Shown: positions 35,596 through 49,800, numbered from the stretch's first letter. The stretch: 64,000 nucleotides of DNA from Zhengitettix transpicula (GCA_037074705.1 CM073595.1:65400139-65464138), one strand, 5' to 3'. Numbers and translations: made by a program. The notes: generated by a model from the sequence alone, not told the origin.

Positions 35596-38500
35596 AAGGC
35601 TTATGGTTTCATTTATTTAAAGAAGTCAGACAAATACGGCTGATAAAATATTAGTAACTTAATTGATAATTTCTTAGCATATTTCCTTACCAATACCATC
35701 ATCAATAGTTTCCATATTTTAGACGCAGATGAAAATTATAAATCCAGATAAGTTTCTGTAATATTATACATTAAGTATGTTATAAATACAATTATTGTTA
35801 AAACCAAGACAGTTTCTGTAAGCCATATTTACGATCTTATAAATCCAGAATTCATAAACTTCACATTTAAAACTTGTTCTCCAAGTATTTTTGCCCAAAT
35901 TGCTTACTATCGACATTTAATCAACTACAGCATACGTTGTTACAGTCCAAGATAAATTGTATTATCATATCTATACATTAATAATATAAGCGACTGCTGA
36001 AGGCGCAAATTGTTTTATTTTTAATTAGAGTTTATTTAAATGATTGCGTATCTTTTGCCTGTCTATTTCCCTGACAACGGTCAAGAAGGGGGATGGGCGG
36101 AAGAAGGGTCTGTCCACTCATCACACGGTAACGCTTTGACCGCTCATGCAACGTCCGCGCATAACACGGCGCCATCTGGTCGGGAAGGAATCGGGCGATC
36201 ATTACGGCCCGCAGGTAGTTCTGGGAAGGAATCGGGCTATGCCCATACAAATAGCTAGTGCTTACAATAAATATATCATTTCTGGCTTGAGATCCTACTC
36301 GCACCTCGTCTGGATCTATTGTAGTGCGATATAAATGTAATAGCATATTCTTAGAATATATTCAAACTTTTTTAAATAATAGAAAGGTTTTTGGAGATAG
36401 GTTAACTTTTTCGACGCCGACTTAGCATTGGAAGAAGGTTAGTACGCAAACAGTCATAAACAAGAGGGTTACGATCTGAAAGTGGGAAAGTAAGTGACAA
36501 CGTTTGATGTAGCGGTTAAATGCCTCATCGCCCTGCTGATGAACATTTTACAGTAATCGTAATAAATACTTGTTAAATTCATGAGTAATATAATATATTT
36601 ATGTAGCAGCAGGTAGCGCCCAACAATATCAGGAGATAAAATTTCATCGAAATGGTGCCACGCTTTCCTTCAAGCCGCTTTTTTCAAGGATTACGGTAAC
36701 AGTAGTGTAGATAAGTTTTTCTTTTATACCATTATCTGTAGCATGGAATAATTCTTAAAAATTTCAACAAATGTCAAATCCAGTTGTGAACATCGTAAGT
36801 AAAATGTGCTGACTACTGGTCTCAAATATAAACTTTCGTATCTGTAGGACAGATGAAATCCTCTTTAATAAAATAGCTCGCTGGTATCCTATGAAGTTAT
36901 GTTATTATTTTACGATTATAATCTTGTAGAATTTAACTGCCGACTTATTTTCTTTGTCAGGTTCGACGGGAATATTTGCTGTTGGAAACTCAGCCGAGTG
37001 AAAATTATTATTTATTTAATTCCTGTTGGAATTAACGTTGCTTTAAATTACTTTTTTTTTGTAAAAGTACAATGTTTGATTTTTAAATTTTGTAATTGTA
37101 ATATTTTATTATTTTCTTGTAATTTTATATTATGATATTCCTATTTCCTCGACAGAGGACTAATGGAAAGAAAAATAAATCTAAATATTTATTGCTGTAT
37201 TCCTCTACAATTTAAGCCCCTACCTTATTGCCATATAAATTATCCGTTTACGAGTGCCAATGAAAATGGAAATATCCATAATATCTTAGCGCACAACAAA
37301 TTCATTTATCCAAATCATGGATTCCGCGGTGCTACAACAAGAACTTAGTGTTGATATAATTTATCTTATCATAATTTGCTTTGTGTTAACACGATAATTA
37401 AACTCGAAAGAATTTGATGGTGTGCCGTATAACAGAAATCAGCAATTATATCTGTAAACAACACACAAACCTCGAGTACTGAGGATGCAATTTTCCATTG
37501 AGCGTTGAAGCAGCAGATTGCTGCCTGGTGGGGAAAGAGGAAATGCATTTTTGTGTGGCGCCTGGTTTTCACATGCTTCATGCGTTAAGGAATATTAGAT
37601 GAAAGGAATGCTGCAGCTGTGCTGAAGCAGATGTGAAGAGACCTTGAAGATCTCTGGAAAACAACATGTTTGGCCGGAGCGACACGCGACAACCGAGGAA
37701 GTGCGCCATGACACTCCTCCTCCTTTCGGAAGAACTCGGGGACGCCATTGCGCTTTTGTGTCGCTGAACGCACTCATTGTACAACTCACCATATGTCTTC
37801 AACAACAACAGCAATTTCAAGTTATATTGCCTCTTCATGGACAATGGTATATTTCATTTTAATATCGTACTTCAAAGTATGCTCCTTCAGACTTTTATTT
37901 TTTTATATTGATTTCTTAGGAATATTATTACTGTTTTAGTATTTTTACACACGCAACAATACAATGAAAGGAAGCTCAGTTAATTTCCGCTACTATAAAT
38001 AAATCAGTGTTCCGAACAACAATACATGTTGTCAAGTGAGGGTTACTACTTCGTGTATTGTCAAAAGCTAATATATTATTTTTGTTGATATTATTGCATG
38101 AAAGGTACAGAAGATATTCTTAAGTCTGAGCTAAGACAGGCAGTGCCTAATAAAAATAATCTATACTTGTTGGGACCAGACACTCGGTAGTAACCTACAC
38201 TTCACAGGGTGCACTGCTGTTCCTGTAAGTACTTATTGCGTATTTAAGGAGAGGAATCAGCTTTTAAGTATACGAGAGACAATGAAGTTGTTAGTTAAGG
38301 CGAGGAGAAATTGAAAATTAATTTTTGAGAATAAGCAAGTTGTTACCTATCAACGATGAAAGATAGAAAATTTAGAATTTTTAGAGTAGAGTAATGTAAG
38401 CAGAAGTTAATGAATGGTGTCGAGTCTTCCACCATAGTCGTGTCCATTCTGGTGTGAAATAAGGGAGACGTGAAGCAGCGGCTCATTTAATTACATTGTT

Positions 38501-39161
38501 ACGATCTTTTATGTTGTATCCATTTCTAAATCCTGCTTGTTGCATTGGCATTGACAATGCTCAGGAATCGATTTTTTTTTCAGGTAGTTGCAGGCTTCTT
38601 CAGCCGTTATTTTCAGTAGGTCCACATTTACTCTTTCATGTGATTATTACTACTTAAAAAACTATTAAAAGTAAAAAATTGCCTTGAACACAATAAAAAG
38701 TGCGTACAGGATTTTAAACCGGGTGGACAAATAAATTCCTTTCTCCTCTTCATCGCAGCTACACTACATAATAAAGTTTAAGAGCATTCCTAGCAACCTG
38801 ATTTTGTGTAACGTAGTTCATTATTCAGTTGCAGAATGTCGACATATCCAGTTTATGAGGAAAGTAAGTATACGTCCTTAATGTGCTCTAGGCATTTTAA
38901 CTCACGTTTAAGAACGATATACTCCGTTCCTTTAACATAAACTTAATATATTTGTGTTTGAAATGTCAATTAATAATGTTCTCTTCGATCTCCTCTAAAT
39001 ACACTTCTCCTCATTATTCTTTCGCTTGTATCATTTCTACTACTTCTGATACCTGCTACGAAACAGATGCAGTCCTTTGATAGTTGCTATTTATTACCAT
39101 TTGAGAGTAGGCAATATGGATTGAATTATTTCAAGTTGGTGATATTGATAGTGAGCTATGA
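35596..39161. other. Intergenic DNA
   Basis: GC-richer patches at 36070-36270 and 37490-37800 have overlapping frames on both strands without domains. One LINE tail is listed separately. No gene is supported. Confidence 0.45.
37060..37185 (+). repeat. LINE 3' tail
   Basis: TTGTAATTTTATATTATG leads to CCTC-GACA-GAGG, then ACTAATGGAAAGAAAAATAA. It has the same 3' hairpin layout as the LINE tails at 3690, 6257 and 25141. Confidence 0.5.
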
Positions 39162-39344
39162 GCATGTGGAGACCTCAGCAAGCCTTTCGCACACATATTT
39201 ACTTACAGTGACGCGAGCGTCCTGCGTAACGCGAAACTTCGCCAAGCAAGCAAAGTCGTGCGTAAACACGGCACCATCCTCAGGAAGCTCCAGCAAAATA
39301 TCCCAGCTTATGCTCGTGTTCTTGCTCGGGTAAAAGGTGGCTAG
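39162..39344 (+). CDS. Short coding-like stretch, unrecognised
   Basis: An open frame of 60 codons without a start reads DASVLRNAKLRQASKVVRKH and then GTILRKLQQNIPAYARVLAR, a basic, helix-prone sequence. A good acceptor (TTTACTTACAG, exon from 39209) and a possible donor (CGG|GTAAAA at 39329) flank it. The stretch is about half GC in AT-rich DNA. I do not recognise a family; an isolated exon or transposon relic is possible. Confidence 0.22.
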   Translation, partial: ACGDLSKPFAHIFTYSDASVLRNAKLRQASKVVRKHGTILRKLQQNIPAYARVLARVKGG

Positions 39345-40907
39345 GAAAGTTGTTTATAAAACTACTCGGCTGTTAACGTCGCCACGGACTGGTTCTCTCC
39401 TCCGTCAGGGTCTTGAACCTTGAAAATATTCTTCTATATCGTCGACGTCCACCATTACCACAAACCTTCAAATTGATGACGTATACGATTTGAGGAGTGC
39501 AAATATTTTTCAGCACTGTGTGACAGGGACTCTTAAGACGTTTGGGAAGGTTTCTTTATTTCTAAATTAATTACGTTTAGTACTTAATTGGAGTATCGAA
39601 ACTGAGGATGTGCCTTGGATAGGATTAAGTACCACGAAGTATCAGGAAGTAAGACTAAAAGAAACGTTTTGAAAGTATAAACTCAATCTTTTAAGACGAG
39701 GGAGTCAGTTCCATCACGCGACCTCAAATGCTTAATTAAGACTAATACAATTGTAAGTCGAGTGTCTGCCAGTCGCCTCTTGATGATTCTCTAACGACAG
39801 CAAAAAAGTAAATATTATGATTCATATTGTTATTATATTAAAAGCTTTAGACGTCCAGAAACCTAAATAAGGATAAAAAAATAATTTCAGTTTGCGAAAT
39901 AACTAGAAATCTGAAATCCCTAAAATCTGCGTGAATTTGTTTCGATTGGATGTTTCCAACAACTCTGAGTGACCCATTATAAGCTTTTTGTATTCCGTTT
40001 CACACGATTAGGGCTAAAGGTATTCAAAGATATAGAAAGAAATCTTATATAGAAGCCTCAAACCATACGGCCTGGAAGGAGTTGGGATAAGTAGATTGTA
40101 TGAGAACCGCATGACGGTAGAGGAATGCTTAGCCGGGTCGTAAATCGGCAAGGATTAGCTCTGTTGGTTTCTAAGAGAACTAATTTTTTATGCAGATATG
40201 AAACAACATGTACTTAAGGATATGTGAAATTTTTGGCATCCGTGGATATGTTAAACCATTCCTTTCCTAGCATTCTGTGAGTCAACCCCTTAATCCAGAT
40301 TTTTCTACCCGCCGGTCAACTTCAGAATATTTACTTTTTTTACATATATTTTTCAATAAAGAGAATTTAAACGACATTCTCAGTGTATTATAAGTGCCCT
40401 TAAATAATAATTATCCAATTAATGGAATTATTGATAAATCAGACCTGATTATATTTATGTTGAGGATGTGCAACAACTTGAGCGAAATTGACTTTGGTCA
40501 CGTTTGATATTTTTTTGGTTATTTTTTCCGTATTGTATGTACAACTATACATTTTTAAAAATGTAGATTAAAAATACCAATTGCATGCACTTACGGGTTA
40601 ATTAGGCTACTAGTATTTACAGAACTACTTAAAACCACACCCCAATTGAGAATGGATTAATTGATGAATGTTACGTAAGCTCTGTAACATGAAACGAAGC
40701 GTTTCTCAAGAGCAGATGCTTACAGTTTGCATAGCGCAATAAATCTCAATGACAGGACACTCGATGCGTCCGTCTTCTCTCCAAGTCGTTGTTAACTGAG
40801 AACTGTCTGCCTAATGCTATGCGGGGGCGTATGGCAAAGTTCCTAATTTCCAAATTGTACAATATACGTACTTATTGGTCACAGAGTAATACGTATTATA
40901 TAATTTA
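39345..40907. other. Intergenic DNA
   Basis: Nothing recognised. Confidence 0.45.
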
Positions 40908-41117
40908 AATGTTTAAACTATTGGAAATAAAAATATTATATTGTAAATAATTGCAGTTAAATTCTAAGTATATCATAACAATTTTGAATGGGTTTCAGTG
41001 ATCGTCTATCTGGCATTTCACAATAGCAAACAAGAAAATTTACACTATAGTATGACTCATTAATACACCAAACGACTAATAACTGAAATAATAGTATAAA
41101 CGTATTCTCAGCTGTTT
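40908..41117 (+). repeat. Locally triplicated segment, unit 1 (full)
   Basis: It begins AATGTTTAAACTATTGGAAA and ends GTATTCTCAGCTGTTT. The first third recurs at 41511-41604 and most of it at 43186-43385, all in the same direction. Confidence 0.8.
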
Positions 41118-41194
41118 GTAGAATGTTTGTGTTGAGTAACCCTACAGATGGTGACTGAAACCCCCGCGGGTTGTGGCAGATGCACTGCATGGAA

Positions 41195-41214
41195 CCCCCC
41201 CCCCCCCCCCCCCC
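41195..41214. repeat. Homopolymer of 20 C
   Basis: An uninterrupted run of 20 cytosines 78 bases after repeat unit 1. Length may be uncertain because such runs are prone to sequencing error. Confidence 0.9.
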
Positions 41215-43185
41215 GGTGTGCCAAGACCTACAAAAGGACCAAAAATAGGAGAATATTCAAAGAAGCGCCCAAAAGGATTTGTATTCTCAGTGACACACGT
41301 AGGGTAACTTTGTCATAGACGAAACTTAAGCCAGAAAGATTTCTTTTAATATCCTCATTCTGAACTCGTCTGTGTAAAAATAAATGCAGGAAGAATTATT
41401 ATAAAATTAGTTCATTTGCGACTTCCGAGGAAGAAGATGCATATTGTGGGTAATATAGATTTTTAGATTTACTGGTTCTACTGAGGATATAGACCAAGGA
41501 AATTTACTATAATGTTTAAACTATTGGAAATAAAAATATTATATTGTAAATAATTGCAGTTAAATTCTAAGTATATCATAACAATAATTATCCATTTTGA
41601 ATGAAGAATATAGGAAAATATATATATGAAAAAAGTAAAAAAATACGAATTGTAGATAAATAAGAAAAATACAAAGCATATGTGAAAATATATGAAACAG
41701 ACAATTTATAAGTGATATAAACATGTATTAAAGTAAATACATAAACGAGAGAAATTCAAGCATAAGTGGAAAAATCTGACTTATAATCGTTCATATAGTT
41801 GAGAAATAATATACAACGTACTGAGACAATATTTCCGATGCTTGAGATTCTACAAAATTGCGATAATTACGCATTAAGGACCACGTGCTGGGCAATATTC
41901 AGTAGCAACAGTGGTTTCAGCATCTACCAAAGATATTTGTTGTTCTTAGACTTCTAGTCGAAGTAGAATCTTGGTTGTCTGCGACACAAAATGTTGACAC
42001 GACTGTTGGTTGCAGACTGGATTGTTTAGTTCAGGTTTTGTGTTTTAAATTGAAACTATGAGAATGGTGAAGCAGAATTGTGACAGCATGCCAAATAAAT
42101 ATGAGGAAAACATATCATGTTATAAATTAAAATATTTTAATAAAATTTGCATTAATTATGTAAAATAAAATTTAAAATAAATCAAAGAGGTTTCTCAATT
42201 TAACCTAAAGATCCTAAAGGTAAACAATAAAGACCGTACAGCATTATGGAAAATTGTAATATATATATTTTTAAATGTTTTTATTATTTTAAAAAATTGC
42301 AATTCAGACTAATAGGTAACTGCACCTTAAAGTAATTTATTAATTTATTGCAGCGCTAAGAAGTCTCGTTGTCGTCAGCGCTGTGATGAGATATTGGTAT
42401 AGAAAAAAATTATACGTAATTACAAATAAGAAGTGTTACATTTTCTATGGTATTAAGTACTATGCTTCATTATGCCAATACTTTTGGTGAAGAATGTTAG
42501 ACTAAACTAAGTGCTTGTAGGGTAGTTTTCTAGCTTATTCTGTTCCTGTCTATCCTATGCTATTAATTTGATAAAGATATCATTCTCCACCTCCTTTATC
42601 TCTACCCATTAAATGCATTAATATATATATATATATATATTGTGTGTATGTGTGTAATGAATAATCGATATATAAAGTTTAAAGTGTTTGCTTTTTTAGT
42701 ATCATATTCTGCCACTGTATTACGCAAAAATATATTGTAAAAACATTTAACGAATTTGGGACTAGGTAAAGTCAATATTTACACGGTTTATTAGTTGGTC
42801 GACAACCCTTTCCCCCTCGTTTTTTATAAAATTATTCCAGAATTAAATCCTCCAATCCCAGGAGCGGAGGCAGTGTTAGTGCTCAACAGTCTTTAGGTAG
42901 TTCTGCTGTACGCAAAAGAGCTTAAATAAATCAATTCCGGAAACATGTAGGTTTTCCCCAGATTCCGCAAACATGTTAGAACAACGCGTACCAGGAATCT
43001 TGGAGGAAGAGGACGCCACTACATTCTCTTCCATGATTTACAAGTTCTCAACTGCCCAGGAGAAAACAAAAGACCAGTCAGAAACGTGTTTTTAATATTC
43101 AGAAAGCAAATACCGTGCAAAGTGTCAAACGTTTTTGTTGTGATTATCAAATTTATTCTAACCTCTTCATTTCATAGCATTTAAA
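41215..43185. other. AT-rich intergenic DNA
   Basis: Contains repeat unit 2 and an (AT)n run at 42619-42640. No gene. Confidence 0.5.
41511..41604 (+). repeat. Locally triplicated segment, unit 2 (partial)
   Basis: About 76 bases are identical or nearly so to the start of unit 1, then ATTTTGAATG follows after a 10-base insertion (TAATTATCCA). The rest of the unit is missing. Confidence 0.75.
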
Positions 43186-43385
43186 AATATAAAAAAATAT
43201 TGTATAGTAAATAATTGCAGTTAAATTCTAAGTATATCATAACAATTTTCAATGGGTTTCAGTGATCGTCTATCTGGCATTTCACAATAGCAAACAAGAA
43301 AATTTACACTATAGTATGGCTCATTAATACACCCAACGACTAATAACTAACTGAAATAATAGTATAAACGTATTCTCAGCTGTTT
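43186..43385 (+). repeat. Locally triplicated segment, unit 3
   Basis: It matches unit 1 from the TAAATAATTGCAGTT block to GTATTCTCAGCTGTTT with few changes and one 4-base insertion. Separation from unit 1 is about 2.3 kb. Confidence 0.8.
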
Positions 43386-46300
43386 AAAAAATATTTCTCG
43401 ACATTTCGACACATTTTACTTTTTTGAATTAGTAACCTGCCCTGCTAAAGTTTTTTTATATACATTATTTTCTTACACATTTTCGGTTTTTTTTCCGTTT
43501 TCGAAAATTGCCGCCAGGAAAACCTTAATCGTTCAGTGAATAAATAGTGTTCCTGTTCTTCTATTTTAAGAAGTTTCAGAAAGTTTAATTAATCCGCAGT
43601 TTGTAGTGATTTAGAGACAACGAGTCTATTTAGAAATAAGTATTGTTGTGACATCAACTTAAATAACAAGATTGCGGACATTTAATCGCATTAATAAATT
43701 AATCAGCTATCTAGGTATTTTATATTTTCTTAATATTTGTTTATTGAATTTCTAACATTCAATATTAGTGTTAATTGTTAGTGTATCTGTATACGTGTGA
43801 CGAATCCTGTTAAGCAATTCGGAGAAATAACAGAAAACAATTCTAATATAACAAAAAAAAACGTATTTTGAGTACGTTAACGTGCTTTCATCCAGAAAGA
43901 GTCTATATCAAATTAGTAATGGTTTTAGCAATTTGTATTATGCAAACAATCGCCTTATTCCTAAAAACTGATGCACGTTCAAGAAAGTAATTTGAGGATA
44001 TTGCCCGCAATAGTACAGAATTAATGTTAAATGATTTAATATCAAATACACAATATATTTATATATATATATAATTGTTCTAAACAAGTTAAGTATGTTT
44101 TCCCCCATCTTCAAATCAATCCGCGCCGAGTGCCAAACTCTCAACTTACATCAAAAATTCCTCATTTGGCCAATTATATTATACTATACTTTGTTATGTT
44201 TTATTGTGTAAACAAAAAGAGTTGTTATAGTGCATGAAAGGAAATAATCGCTTTAGTTTCTGTGAAAGGTTTTGGAATTTCTTGCCGTCTGTCTGACCCG
44301 CAAATAAGCAGAAGGAAACCTAAAATCTTTATCTGAATGATATTATCTGTATTGAGGAGGGTATATATCGCTCATCTGCCGTAATTTTAATAAATATTAC
44401 ATATATTTATCGGTATAGACCCTGATATGCTCGGTGCATGTAGACCACACATACCGTTGTCCATACATTGCCAGTCTTTCACAAAGGCGACTGATTACCT
44501 GCTTGGCCCTGGAATGTGAAGGGTACAGCGGCGTCCACAAATTCTTGCAGCGTCTCCTGTCTGCCACTATTTCCCTCTCTTTGTTATTTAAATCGGTATT
44601 ATCAGACCCCGGTCTCGTCTCTCAAGTCAGCTGCGTTGAGAGGGCGGGGAGACTCCAATGTCTCTGATCGTTTTCTATGAAACCTTAGCCACAAAAAAAG
44701 GCTTTCGGTGACCTCGACTTCTTCCGGAAACGTCTCCCTCAATTATGTTTCAACACTAACTTAAAACTGATTAACATATTCACACCGCTCTTCGGGCCTT
44801 TATACGTCATTAGTATTGTACGTGAAGTTAGTAAAAGAAAAACAGGTTAGAAATTTTGGCTTTCCATCTAATAATAGCGATATCCACTTCTTGAAAATAT
44901 GTTAAAAGCCTTCGACGAACTGTATGGATTATATATACGAACAATGGAAATGTTCTTCAATGCGTCACTAAAACGTACAGTTTAATAAAGGAATTAGAAA
45001 CCTTTTGAAAATATCGAGAATTGAAGGAATAATAGCAGAGCAACCACGGTAAAAACAATATGGAAATCACGTAATTAAAATTAAAATTGTGAAATTCGAC
45101 AAGTGCCGTGACATGAAGATATAGAACGAAGAGAGAACATCGCATGAAACGACACTGGGGACTGATAACACATATATTATCATGGATCGAATCAACTCGA
45201 TGTTGTTTCGAAGAAGTATTGTCAATTCATACGTTCTGGCGTCATTATTTTGGAGTCCCACCACGTATAAAACAGTCGATTAGCCAGAGTCATCTCTTCA
45301 CCGGATATGACGTCACTTCTATTTTATTCATACAATGGACTGGCAAATCGATTCCTTCGTTTCAAGGCTAGAAACCATTCCTATGAAATATTAAATATTT
45401 CTTTACATTTCTATATTAATTATTGTGTGGATGTTCAGTTACGTATATTGTTGCGCATATTTGCGAGTTACAAAATAGAAAGGAAATTTGAAAACCGTTC
45501 ACAGAAACTAAAACATTTTGGTCTTACATACTATAACAAATGTTTGAGTAGATATAATAAAATATAATATTGTTGTATAATATTAATAGCCAAGATAACT
45601 GCAAGAACAGATTGTGTATGCAAGACGAACGTTTAATCATGAAATTGCAAACACAGCTCATATTATTGCAAAGACGAAAATTCTGTAACTGCGTTCCACA
45701 GAAAGTTTGAGCGGATGATGGGAACGGTTCCAAATTTTTCACACAAATGTTTTCAATTAAAATGATAGATGGAGAGGTTGGGTGGGTCGCTAAGCTGATT
45801 GGTGACAGTTCTTGGGAGACTGTGTAAATAAGACGCGAGGCAATTTAAATAAAATGAATATATTAATATGAAATGGAGAGAGTGAAACAGCTGTTATCCC
45901 ACTGATACACCGTTCCTTGTAAGTTTACGACATTGCAATTCCCAGTGATATCAAGTCACAGGGGCAGTCTCTGAAGGTCCGTGCTGTGGATTTGGATTTG
46001 TGATAGCCGTGTCACCCCCTTGGACATGGCTCGCACATTCTTGCTACGGTGCTGCATTCTGATTTGCTGGCGAAATATGCTATATAGTGAAATTAAATCT
46101 AGACAGGGGGGAAACAAGAATAAATTGTTCTAACAGCAAAGAACTTTGCTCGTCAAGGGCAAACAACTTCGTTACAGTTTCAAATTTGGTTGTCACTTAC
46201 AGAAAGTGCTTTGCTAATTGATAATTGTAGCGTCTTGCATCACTTCGCTCGAGAGAATCTGTCCTTTGTCAGAAATAGGCCAGTGACCGTAATTCTCGGA

Positions 46301-46780
46301 CAAAGAAAAATTCTAAGGTACGTATCATTTCCGCCATCTTACTCATTCGGAACGAAAAGTCTGTAAAGGTAGAACAAAGAGTGTTCGGCTTCCTGAAGAA
46401 GTCGAGAAGTCACCGCTGCAAATCTCTGCTAGGAATCTCATTTCACGCCTTTGGTTTAAGCTGTGGTGCTCCAGACACTGTGACGAGGATTTTTCCGTTT
46501 GCGTATGTGATTGAGAGTCGCTTTTAAATGTTTTATGGATAATTCATCAATTTGGTAGAACAACTAGTTAGAGCTCCAAATATTTTTTTGTTCGTTCGGA
46601 AGACACGGCGTTCAGAAGTCAGGAATTAAGAGGGATTATGAGATAAACGGGTTAAGAAAAAGATTAATCAATTATAAATTAACGATATCTTTATTATTAG
46701 CTGAATCATGACTGATCCTGGGCCACAAATATCGAATTTTAATTCATAATAGACCAATGCAGCCTTCAATTTATCCTTTA
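43386..46780. other. Intergenic DNA
   Basis: No supported gene. A GC-richer patch at 44430-44670 has a 77-codon frame without a domain. Confidence 0.45.
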
Positions 46781-46888
46781 TTAATTCGCCATTTCCTAAA
46801 ACTGTAGCTTTCGGCTTACCGCCGTATTCAATTGAAAAACAATATGGCGGTAAGCCGAAAGTGACTGTTTCAGAAAATGACGAATTAA
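46781..46888. repeat. Short near-perfect hairpin, pre-miRNA-sized core
   Basis: CTTTCGGCTTACCGCCGTAT (from 46808) pairs with ATATGGCGGTAAGCCGAAAG (ending 46861). This gives 21 continuous RNA pairs, one of them G-U, around a 12-base loop. Weaker pairing continues outward to TTAATTCG (46781) and CGAATTAA (46888). Either a tiny foldback MITE or a small-RNA hairpin; sequence alone does not decide. Confidence 0.8.
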
Positions 46889-49800
46889 CAAATTTGAACG
46901 TTTCGTTGGTTTTATTATAGTTTTAGTAATTTTAATCATATTGGAAAGTGAACTAAATATTTCAGAGTCACTAATATTTACATTGAACGCCCTATATTAT
47001 AATAAAAAGTGAACTGTGTGTGAATTCTAAAGATTCATATTTCATTGACAGACACGTCCACAGGTGCACTTCATTTTTAAAATATCATGTGACAATAAAC
47101 TACGAAAACAATGGCTGAATTTTGCTGAATTCTCTTACGATAGAAAAACAGATTTTTAATTCGATATTATAGTTATCATAGAAAATTAAATTCGAAATAG
47201 GAGTAACGCTACCTAACACTTTTCTATCTGAAAAAAATTAAATGGCGAGCAATCGGAAAGGCAAATTAGTTATGGAAATATGCCATGTTATATTCATAGT
47301 CTGAATCATTTCCGGCATTTTAGTATGATTTTCTTTGAAGTTACGGTTGTTGCCCTAATGATTGGTGTTTCAGTTGTATTACGTATGCAGTACGTATCAT
47401 GGAATTTGAATCCCATGAACAACGTTTCCAATGCACGGAAGTACTTGACTATAGAGTAGGGGCCTGTTTTTCTTTGTGTAAAGTTCCGCTTTCTAGAACT
47501 CCGTCGCGGAACGTTTGGTTGCGTCACACAAAAAAAGGGTATCACTATTTTATTGACAGGTTTCCAGTGAATCCTGTTGTCGGATTTAAATTTCAAAGGT
47601 TTATTACAATCGAAAACCTTGTAACGGACGTGTTGAAATTTTAAGTTGCATGAAAATATTATGCCTATATTACTCGATTATTTTATTCACAAGTTAAAGT
47701 GAACTTAAAACCATTCGAAAATGTATTCATTCTTAGTAGTCATTAGTAATCCAACCTCAAATATAAAGAGTATATGTTATAAATTAACATATCACGCTTT
47801 TATTTTGAATCATAAGAAATGATGGTTTGTATTTGAATTTCCAGAAGTAATTAAAAAAATTCAAAACATAAAAACTTTTTTTCGGCTTCGTAAGTCGATA
47901 ATTTACGTTCACATTATTTCAGTTCAGTTGCTAATTACACATCATTGCTCTAATTTTTACAAATTGAGATTGTATTATGCTTGAGAATGAGTCGACAAAT
48001 AATATTGGATTTCATTGATATTTTGTTATTATTTACATCATAATTATCAGTCAAGAATAATATCAGTGGTACTGTTACACATCGCTTCCAGTGCCAGATA
48101 TAATGTCAATACTTCATCTGCTGTCGCGTCAATTAATATGTTCCAGGAATATCGGATAAAACAATATGCATGCGATATCATTTTCAAGAACGCAAATATT
48201 TCTTTTATTGAATAAAAAATTGCAGCAATAATTTTTTTTTACCAGAGATTCTTGCATAATCTATTTCTTTTCGATAGGAATTGATATCATTTTACGACTA
48301 TCTCGTTGACGTCACTTTGACCCACTTTATTATAACTTATGGAATATGTTCAAGATAAGGTAGCACTGTATGTATACAATAATACTGTTCGCAGGTGACC
48401 GTTTATTCGCATCATTCATATAATTTTTTTTATAAAGATATACGAATTGTTTTCGTGAATGAAATCCGATTCTTTAATCAAATAGTGTTCACATGGAACA
48501 TTTGTTGTGTGAGTGTTTGTATATATTTGCATGTTTTTATATTATTTGACCTACATTGAAAAAAAAAATTCCGTCAATAGTCTATATATAAAATTCTCAA
48601 ACACTGGCCAAGAAGAATAACAATTCCGGAAAAATAACTTATAAGTCTCGTTTCTTCGCCGTCGATTTAAGAATGTTTGAGACCAAATAGCCAACAACTA
48701 CAACCAAGAAATTATTGCTATAAAGTGTATAAATGATATTACATATGAATATAGAACATTTTAGTTGGCTGTGGCATCCATCTGATGCTTGAAGGCTATG
48801 AATCAACCTCAATTGACCCTCGCTCCGCTGCGTTGCGTTGCGTTGAGTTGCGTTGTCCTACGCACAATGCGGGATTGCGACTCTGCACTCGGTCAATTAT
48901 AAATTCCTCTTCTGATTTCCTCCCAGTAATGTACAAAGGCACCTGATATTCTGTCTCAAATTCTTATTCGTTACGTTATATTAAATGCGCAAAAGCTCAT
49001 TAGATTGAATCAATACAAATAAAATAATACTATTGTCTTGAACACAGCGATTTTAGTATAACTTCCGTTGGGGGTTGTAAGGGATCCGAAACCAATGACA
49101 TCTAAATTCCAGTCTTTCTCTCTGTCGTGCTGACTTTCTCTGCTTCGTAAAAGAAGGTATCAAATTGTCTGTCATTTTGGGACTAAATGACAGAAGTTGC
49201 ATATCTCCTGTTTCAAAAGAGAGCTACGGTTTATAATATAGTAGATCGTCACCGATTCCATACCGATAACTTATAGAAAATATTTAACAATTTCGATAAA
49301 TTCATACTTACATGGTTTATTCGCAAACACGTAAAAAAAATTAATTACTTTAAATATAATAATATAACCACTACCAAAACCAATAAAAACTACGAGTTTC
49401 ATAGTTTTCATTTACGTAGAAGATATTAAATTCATTAAATTACTTGTAATATGCTAATAATATTTTCTTGAGATTAAATCGAATTAAGGAACATTTAACT
49501 AATTTAAAACAAACATTCCGTTTTACTTAAATTAAAGATTAAAAAAACACTAAAATATTGGATGAAGAGTAATTACTTTCCTATATTAACGAAAGAAACA
49601 ATACTCATTGGATTAAATAAGAAGGTTATTAATATACACAAAATCTTATTACTATCTATGTTTCTATTATTTTGTGATTAAAGCGTTCATCTTTAACTTA
49701 AAGTGTTATATTTATTTACAGTCATACGTGTTGGTGCACATTTAATAATTTTTTTTTTGTTCACTTATTGACGTCTATGAATGTTTCATTCATTTGTAAC

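Noticed and set aside
48830..48855. GCGTT repeat considered as telomere-like
   Set aside because: Insect telomeres are usually TTAGG; this is a five-unit local microsatellite.
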